Origin: Clostridia bacterium
Lineage (GTDB): Bacteria > Bacillota_A > Clostridia > Christensenellales > Borkfalkiaceae
DNA length: 26,667 nucleotides
NCBI GenBank assembly: GCA_003979335.1
Contig: RYWC01000002.1
Location: 1 to 26,667, forward strand
Direction of reading: 5' to 3'
Part shown: piece by piece, positions 22,713-26,667 of the stretch
How the letters are laid out: each line of letters starts with the position of its first letter
Numbering within the stretch: the first letter of the stretch is position 1
Position numbers and translations under genes: made by a program
Notes under the pieces: generated by a model
Told to the model about the DNA's origin: nothing
The model's database searches: none
The model's input: the letters and a program-made list of their open reading frames with translations, nothing else

Positions 22713-22788
22713 GTGGGTATAGCTCAGTTGGCAGAGCGCTAGATTGTGGCTCTAGAGGTCAAGGGTTCGACCCCCTTTACCCACACCA
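22713..22788 (+). tRNA. tRNA-His (GTG), with A at position 73
   Basis: Acceptor GTGGGTA/TACCCAC, anticodon loop TTGTGGC, encoded CCA. The base before the acceptor is G (22712), suiting the extra G-1 of tRNA-His. The discriminator is A (22785), whereas most bacteria have C73 opposite G-1. Confidence 0.93.
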
Positions 22789-22818
22789 TTCACGTAACCG
22801 CCGCGTGCGGTTACATGT

Positions 22819-22893
22819 AGGGGTATCGCCAAGCGGTAAGGCACGAGACTTTGACTTTCGCACTCGCAGGTTCGAATCCTGCTACCCCTGCCA
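22819..22893 (+). tRNA. tRNA-Gln (TTG)
   Basis: Acceptor AGGGGTA/TACCCCT, anticodon loop CTTTGAC, encoded CCA. Confidence 0.94.
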
Positions 22894-22907
22894 CTGACAA
22901 CTCTTGT

Positions 22908-22982
22908 TGGGGTATCGCCAAGCGGTAAGGCTACGGACTCTGACTCCGTCATCCGTAGGTTCGAATCCTACTACCCCAGCCA
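22908..22982 (+). tRNA. tRNA-Gln (CTG)
   Basis: Acceptor TGGGGTA/TACCCCA, anticodon loop CTCTGAC, encoded CCA. Closely similar to the preceding tRNA-Gln, so probably a tandem duplicate with changed anticodon. Confidence 0.94.
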
Positions 22983-22985
22983 TAC

Positions 22986-23061
22986 GGTCCATTAGCTCAG
23001 TCGGTAGAGCACTTGACTTTTAATCAAGTTGTCCCGCGTTCGAATCGCGGATGGATCACCA
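22986..23061 (+). tRNA. tRNA-Lys (TTT)
   Basis: Acceptor GGTCCAT/ATGGATC (one G-T pair), anticodon loop CTTTTAA, encoded CCA. Last of the cluster. Confidence 0.95.
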
Positions 23062-23069
23062 CCGAATCG

Positions 23070-23099
23070 GAACAATTCGCATGCGGATTGTTCTTTTTT
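23070..23099 (+). terminator. Terminator of the tRNA operon
   Basis: GAACAATTCGC and GCGGATTGTTC form an 11-bp stem with one T-G wobble and a 2-nt gap between arms (the innermost pairs open to form the loop), followed by TTTTTT. Confidence 0.8.
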
Positions 23100-23640
23100 A
23101 TTGCCGAACGCACGGCGCGCAAACGTTAAAGCTTGCGCGCAAAAACAAAAGCTATTACTTAGGCAGTCGCGGCGATATTTGCTTCGGTTTTGGCGCATTA
23201 CAGTCGGCGCATTGCTTTGTCAAAGCCGTTCGCACGTGCCGCAAGCACGCGCTTCGCGGCTTTTCCTCGCACAGCTTGCCTCTAATGTGTCAAAACTGCT
23301 GTTACGGGGTGGCGACCGCGGTAGAACACATTTTTACGGGCAAATCGCGGTCTATACGCGCGAAGCGTCGTTTGCCGTACCGCAGCGGGTACGACGCGCT
23401 CCGTTTCGCTCGTCCAGCCTCGCGATTCGAGGAGTAAATTCGCTTGTGCTTGCACAAGGGCGAATTTGCGACGAGAACACGACGAGTATTTGCCTCGTAA
23501 TAACGCAATGCGCCCGACGCGACTGTTTTTAGGCTATATCAAGGCAAATGAGCGAAGTCGTAGCCTCGGCGCTACTGCGAGCGAGTTTAACGCCGTATCG
23601 GGTGAAAAGACCCGCCCCTCGGGCGTAGCAAATATGCTCA
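23100..23640. other. 540-bp gap rich in palindromes, no gene recognised
   Basis: Open frames here have no ribosome site and read as arginine-rich shadow sequence. Hairpins are frequent: AAATTCGC-TTGTGC paired with GCACAA and GCGAATTT (23436-23467), CCTCG/CGAGG (23418-23432), CGTACC/GGTACG near 23380-23397, and GCGCGCAA/TTGCGCGC near 23116-23141. Could be repetitive extragenic palindromes or a structured RNA. Confidence 0.45.
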
Positions 23641-24273
23641 CTACTGCCCAATCAAACGCCTATTCTTAAAATATTCCCTGTCGCCGCGCATGAACGCGAC
23701 GACGTCGGCAAGCGCGTCGTTATACCCGCGCGGATGCCAGTGATTGTTATCTGCGATAGGTCTTTTCGTAAATCGCCCGTATCGCGTATATTCTACATAA
23801 AAACAATATTCCAAAAACGCGTCATCTTCCTGAGACAGCGTCATACTGCCTATATCCGACTTGCCGACAATTGCGTACTCGCCTTCCGGTTTAAATTCGA
23901 TTTCTTCCGTGCGTTTAAGCTCCACGGGCAAGCCGAGCTGCACGCTCTTTCTATAAATATATTCGATATTAGACAGCGGCTCGCCGAACTCACGCTGCTT
24001 TTCGATTTCGGTCATCAACTCCCAAAAATCGAAAAACTCGCCTAAACTTATATGCAGCTTGGCAACACAAGAAAAACCGTAGTCGATACTGTCGCACATA
24101 GCGAGCGTTTTCTTTAAATCTATTATATTCTCTTCAATATAATACGGTGTTTTTATGCGCGAGCGGCGTTCCACCTCCGCGTTATCGCCGATTGATATTT
24201 GATTATCAAGCCCAAACTCGCGTATCACACGCAGCAAAACGTTTTTCTCTATCGTCCCGACCAAAACTCGCAT
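23641..24273 (-). CDS. Uncharacterised protein (210 aa) in the rdgB operon
   Basis: No family is recognised. Begins MRVLVGTIEKNVLLRVIREF and looks like a mixed alpha/beta soluble protein with a Trp/His-rich C-terminal segment (IADNNHWHPRGYNDALADV). GGAGAGGG precedes ATG 24273, 15 bp after the phosphoesterase stop, so it is co-transcribed with rdgB and the phosphoesterase. Confidence 0.75.
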   Translation of the reverse strand: MRVLVGTIEKNVLLRVIREFGLDNQISIGDNAEVERRSRIKTPYYIEENIIDLKKTLAMCDSIDYGFSCVAKLHISLGEFFDFWELMTEIEKQREFGEPLSNIEYIYRKSVQLGLPVELKRTEEIEFKPEGEYAIVGKSDIGSMTLSQEDDAFLEYCFYVEYTRYGRFTKRPIADNNHWHPRGYNDALADVVAFMRGDREYFKNRRLIGQ

Positions 24274-24288
24274 ATTTCCCTCTCCTCT

Positions 24289-24747
24289 CTAAACGCAAAA
24301 GCGTTTGCAATCTATATTATCGCCGTCGATTTCAACAACGGCATACGACCCGCAGCACAGCGCGCCCGGATTTATCAATCGCACGCCGTTTACGACCCCG
24401 TCGAAAAACACGTGCGTATGCCCGAACAGCGCGAGCTTGCACCCGTCCCGCGCAGCCGCCGCGCTCAATGCGTCCAAGCCGCGTTTTACGCCGTATTTGT
24501 GCCCGTGCGCGACGAACGTATTAACGCCGCCGAAATCTATACATGCGGCGTCGGTCAAAACCGCGTCGAAATCGTTGTTACCGCGCACGCATACCGTCGG
24601 CACGCAAATACGCCCGCGCGCGTACAAAAACTCGCGCGCGCCGTCGCCGCAGCACACCGCGCAATCGGTCGCGTTCATTTTGGGAATCAACCGTTCGAGC
24701 CTGCCGATATCGCGGTGAATATCCGATATTACCGTGAGCTTATACAC
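24289..24747 (-). CDS. YfcE/MJ0936-type metallophosphoesterase
   Basis: 152 residues with the calcineurin-like metal-binding set: D9 and H11 (SDIHRD), D35 (CGDG), N57 (RGNND), H81 and H83 (HGH), H110 and H112 (GHTH). The small size and a single domain match the YfcE-like phosphodiesterases. Starts 11 bp after the rdgB stop; this tandem is common in Firmicutes. Confidence 0.92.
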   Translation of the reverse strand: MYKLTVISDIHRDIGRLERLIPKMNATDCAVCCGDGAREFLYARGRICVPTVCVRGNNDFDAVLTDAACIDFGGVNTFVAHGHKYGVKRGLDALSAAAARDGCKLALFGHTHVFFDGVVNGVRLINPGALCCGSYAVVEIDGDNIDCKRFCV

Positions 24748-24758
24748 TCGCGCACGCT

Positions 24759-25325
24759 CTATATGCCGAGCTTACGTTTAAGCTCGACAAGCGCTCGGGC
24801 GCGATGGCTTACCGCGTTTTTCTCGTCGTCGGTCGCCTCGGCGAACGTTTTAGACAAATCGTCGCTCATGAACACGGGGTCGTAGCCGAATCCGTGCTCG
24901 CCGCGCGGCGCGGCGCAAATATACCCGTACGCCCTGCCGTCGGCGCGTACGATATTTTCCCCGTCGTAATACACGATACAGCTTTCGAAAAACGCCTTGC
25001 GATTTGCTTCGCCTTCGAGCGCGCCGAGAAGCTTTACGATATTGTCGTTATCGTCGCCGCCGCTGTACCGCGCCGAACGCACGCCGGGCGCGCCGCCCAA
25101 AGCGTCCACGCACAAGCCGCTGTCGTCGGCTATCGCGGGCTTACCGCAAAGCGCGTTAAGCGCGCGCGCCTTTATTAACGCATTTTCGTAAAACGTTTCG
25201 CCCGTTTCCTCGACGTCGAAGTCGAGTCCCAGCTCCTTGGGCGTGACAACGCGATAGCCTTGCAGCATCGCCCTGAATTCTCTCAATTTTCCGACGTTAC
25301 CCGTCGCCAATACGATTTCTTTCAT
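24759..25325 (-). CDS. rdgB: Non-canonical purine NTP pyrophosphatase (RdgB/HAM1)
   Basis: 188 residues; hydrolyses ITP, dITP and XTP to monophosphates, keeping deaminated purines out of nucleic acids. Motifs: VLATGNVGKLREF (5-17), TGETFYENALIKA (41-53), IADDSGLCVDALGGAPGV (65-82), FGYDPVF and VSHRARAL. ATG 25325 is chosen: a GTG at 25340 lies inside the promoter -10 region. TACAAT ends 6 nt before the ATG, so the mRNA is probably leaderless. First gene of the three-gene operon. Confidence 0.95.
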   Translation of the reverse strand: MKEIVLATGNVGKLREFRAMLQGYRVVTPKELGLDFDVEETGETFYENALIKARALNALCGKPAIADDSGLCVDALGGAPGVRSARYSGGDDNDNIVKLLGALEGEANRKAFFESCIVYYDGENIVRADGRAYGYICAAPRGEHGFGYDPVFMSDDLSKTFAEATDDEKNAVSHRARALVELKRKLGI

Positions 25326-25331
25326 ACGTTG

Positions 25332-25360
25332 ATTGTACACCCGTTTGCGGTAAATATCAA
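25332..25360 (-). promoter_or_regulatory. Promoter of the rdgB operon, leaderless
   Basis: Minus strand: TTGATA (25360-25355), 17-bp spacer, TACAAT (25337-25332). The start codon follows after CAACGT, where transcription itself should begin. Confidence 0.7.
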
Positions 25361-25444
25361 GAGTTTTAAAGTATAATATCGCCTTTCGTCATGTTATAAT
25401 ACAAAACCACGATTGAGCGCAACGCAAAACGCGCAAATTACGAC

Positions 25445-26008
25445 TCACGCTTCTATTTCGCAACGCGACAACAACGTGTCGAGCATACCCTTTTGCAGTT
25501 GACAAAGCCTGTCGTTCATGGCGATAACGCCGTCGTCGAACCCGCCGCTCAACCATTCCGTTATTTGTCCGAACAGCTCGCATTTGAAAAACCGAACGAT
25601 TACGCTTTTATCCTCTTCCCTGATTCTGCGCGCTTCAAACTCGCGCGACAGATACGTTTCCACTATGTAATCGCAAATGCGCAAAAGATAAGTTTGAAAA
25701 ATGTCGCGATTGGCGGAATTGTAAATGTGCAACGCCGCGCGCTTGCGCTTGGTGATAAAGAACTCGCCCGCAACCCGCAAACACTCCTCGAACGATTCGA
25801 CCGTCGGGTGCTCGGAAATAATTTTATTTACCTCGTCGGACACAATCTCGCATATAAGCGACGGCACGTCTTGAAAATGATAGTAAAACGAATTGCGATT
25901 TACTCCGCAATCTGCGACAATATCCTTGACGGTAATTTTATTGAGCGGTCGTTCGTCGAGCAGCTTCAAAAAAGACGCCGCTATCGCGTTTTTGGTAGAA
26001 TTTGGCAT
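25445..26008 (-). CDS. TetR-family transcriptional regulator
   Basis: 187 residues. The N-terminal helix-turn-helix is typical: KNAIAASFLKLLDERPLNKI, TVKDIVADCGVNRNSFYYHF and QDVPSLICEI (6-56). The C-terminal ligand domain is helical (ECLRVAGEFFITKRKRAALH, then FFKCELFGQITEWLSGG), resembling the DhaS/TetR_C_7-like group. GAGGGAG precedes ATG 26008. Target unknown; no divergent enzyme gene is adjacent, so it may act on itself or on distant genes. Confidence 0.88.
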   Translation of the reverse strand: MPNSTKNAIAASFLKLLDERPLNKITVKDIVADCGVNRNSFYYHFQDVPSLICEIVSDEVNKIISEHPTVESFEECLRVAGEFFITKRKRAALHIYNSANRDIFQTYLLRICDYIVETYLSREFEARRIREEDKSVIVRFFKCELFGQITEWLSGGFDDGVIAMNDRLCQLQKGMLDTLLSRCEIEA

Positions 26009-26056
26009 ACGCTCCCTCTCGAATTTGCGGTAATAATATACAAATCGGTCAAGCGT

Positions 26057-26085
26057 ATTATATCAATTCCGATATTCTCTGTCAA
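26057..26085 (-). promoter_or_regulatory. Consensus promoter of the TetR gene
   Basis: Minus strand: TTGACA (26085-26080), 17-bp spacer, TATAAT (26062-26057), a perfect sigma-A match. Confidence 0.8.
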
Positions 26086-26126
26086 TTCTTTGCCCGATAA
26101 TTTGCGTCGACGCAAACCTCAAACGC

Positions 26127-26155
26127 TTGCGTTTCCGCGTAGCTTATGCTACAAT
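26127..26155 (+). promoter_or_regulatory. Promoter of tRNA-Leu
   Basis: TTGCGT (26127-26132), 17-bp spacer, TACAAT (26150-26155). Confidence 0.65.
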
Positions 26156-26181
26156 AGACTACGCAAACAGCAGTCAAACGC

Positions 26182-26263
26182 GCGAGCGTGGCGAAATGGC
26201 AGACGCGCCGGACTTAGGATCCGGTGGGCAACCGTGGAGGTTCAAGTCCTCTCGCTCGCACCA
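26182..26263 (+). tRNA. tRNA-Leu (TAG)
   Basis: Acceptor GCGAGCG/CGCTCGC, anticodon loop CTTAGGA (TAG), class II variable arm, encoded CCA. Confidence 0.95.
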
Positions 26264-26326
26264 GACAGGAACAAATTGAACTATTATGTTTATACTACAT
26301 GATTGCTTCGTATTTGTTCGCCCATT

Positions 26327-26359
26327 ATAAAAGAGTCGTTACATATACGACTCTTTTAT
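26327..26359. terminator. Terminator after tRNA-Leu
   Basis: A 13-bp stem ATAAAAGAGTCGT/ACGACTCTTTTAT around a 7-nt loop with T-rich flanks. Confidence 0.75.
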
Positions 26360-26382
26360 TTAATATCATAAAATCTCCCGTA

Positions 26383-26566
26383 CCACCGAATTTATTGCCT
26401 TTCGGCTGTTGTTGGCAGCACAAGTAAAAGCCGATGTCAACGCGCGAATAATTTTGCATTGGACAATTAAAAAACACCTGTCGAGTATCGTAACAAGCCT
26501 GATTTTTTCTTTGTACGCAAATTTTTAGCTTTGTTCGTTGACGTCGGCTATTCGGGATTTGTAATG
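26383..26566. mobile_element. Inverted, partial copy B of the 255-bp repeat element
   Basis: The terminal repeat CACCGAATTTATTGCC then TTTCGGC (to 26406) and a long interior match the reverse complement of 16852-17039, for example TCGCGCGTTGACATCGG and TTTGCGTACAAAGAAAAA. Similarity fades after about 26566; the second terminal repeat is not found before the contig end. Confidence 0.65.
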
Positions 26567-26648
26567 CGCTTACCTATCAATTTTTACCAACTCTCTGCAT
26601 CTTTCAATCTATCCAAAAACATACTTTGAAAATTTTCACATTCTTTGC

Positions 26649-26667
26649 CTGTCTCTTATACACATCT
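26649..26667. other. Tn5/Nextera adapter left on the contig end
   Basis: The final 19 bases, CTGTCTCTTATACACATCT, are exactly the Tn5 mosaic-end sequence used in Nextera libraries. It is not genomic. Confidence 0.96.

Noticed and set aside
22076..23061. tRNA genes as the attachment site of the recombinase at 817
   Set aside because: I found no duplicate of any tRNA 3' end near the recombinase, so no attL/attR pair can be supported.
23029..23532. Overlapping 167- and 128-codon plus-strand open frames
   Set aside because: They start inside or at the end of tRNA-Lys, lack ribosome sites and give Arg/Ser/Cys-rich products typical of GC-rich non-coding sequence.
24199..24885. 228-codon plus-strand open frame
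   Set aside because: Antisense across three well-supported minus-strand genes (210-aa protein, phosphoesterase, RdgB).
25493..26302. 269-codon plus-strand open frame
   Set aside because: Antisense to the TetR gene and runs through tRNA-Leu; a shadow frame.

Overview
The window looks like a chromosomal contig from an uncultured Clostridia-like Firmicute. The grounds are strong AGGAGG-type ribosome sites, sigma-A-like TTGACA/TATAAT promoters with 17-bp spacers, moderate-to-low GC, a LoaP-type NusG paralogue, tRNA genes with encoded CCA, and Clostridia-style redox genes. Genus cannot be assigned from sequence alone. The last 19 bases are a Tn5/Nextera adapter, so the right edge is a library or assembly artefact.

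Layout. 1-800: debris, with a tiny membrane ORF, a decayed excisionase-like gene and no intact gene between them. 817-1746: a compact tyrosine recombinase with all catalytic residues. 1747-2147: a 400-bp switch-like intergenic region. It holds two inverted, lox-like palindromes on either side of a strong promoter that points away from the next operon, then a leader hairpin. 2148-15915: one co-directional run of 13 genes with tight spacing. 15912-17640: a small opposing ORF, a gene with a premature stop, a 255-bp element with terminal inverted repeats, and decayed sequence. 17643-21957: a LysR regulator divergent from a redox operon (a frameshifted CMD-cupin protein, an Fe-type alcohol dehydrogenase missing one metal ligand, an aldo/keto reductase and a flavin reductase). 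22076-23099: tRNA-Tyr on the minus strand and a six-tRNA operon on the plus strand. 23641-25325: a minus-strand housekeeping operon (RdgB, YfcE-like phosphoesterase, unknown). 25445-26008: a TetR regulator. 26182-26263: tRNA-Leu. The window ends in a second, inverted copy of the 255-bp element.

The notable system is the 2148-15915 operon. It opens with a LoaP/NusG-like antiterminator. Next come two ~205-residue helical proteins; the second has the features of the ESCRT-III/Snf7/CdvB core. They are followed by a Vps4-like AAA+ ATPase with an MIT-like N-terminal bundle. Two further proteins start with similar MIT-like bundles: a trypsin-like protease and a RuvB-like AAA+ ATPase. A short motif, G-x-[IV]-D-[IY]-[SA]-G-[IL]-[IV], recurs at the C-terminus of the ESCRT-III-like protein and in the linkers of the protease and RuvB-like protein (one leading residue varies). 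Interspersed are two pairs of neighbouring genes in which a two-TM membrane protein ends with a polar, Asn/Gln/Gly-rich motif that is repeated at the start of the next, soluble protein. This is the layout expected of homotypic (possibly amyloid) signalling. The operon closes with a membrane coiled-coil protein, an Hsp70-like ATPase and a collagen-like multi-TM protein.

My interpretation is a phase-variable, antiterminated, membrane-associated remodelling or conflict (defence or cell-fate) system. Individual families are recognised from motifs. The overall function, the phase variation and the motif pairing are inference.
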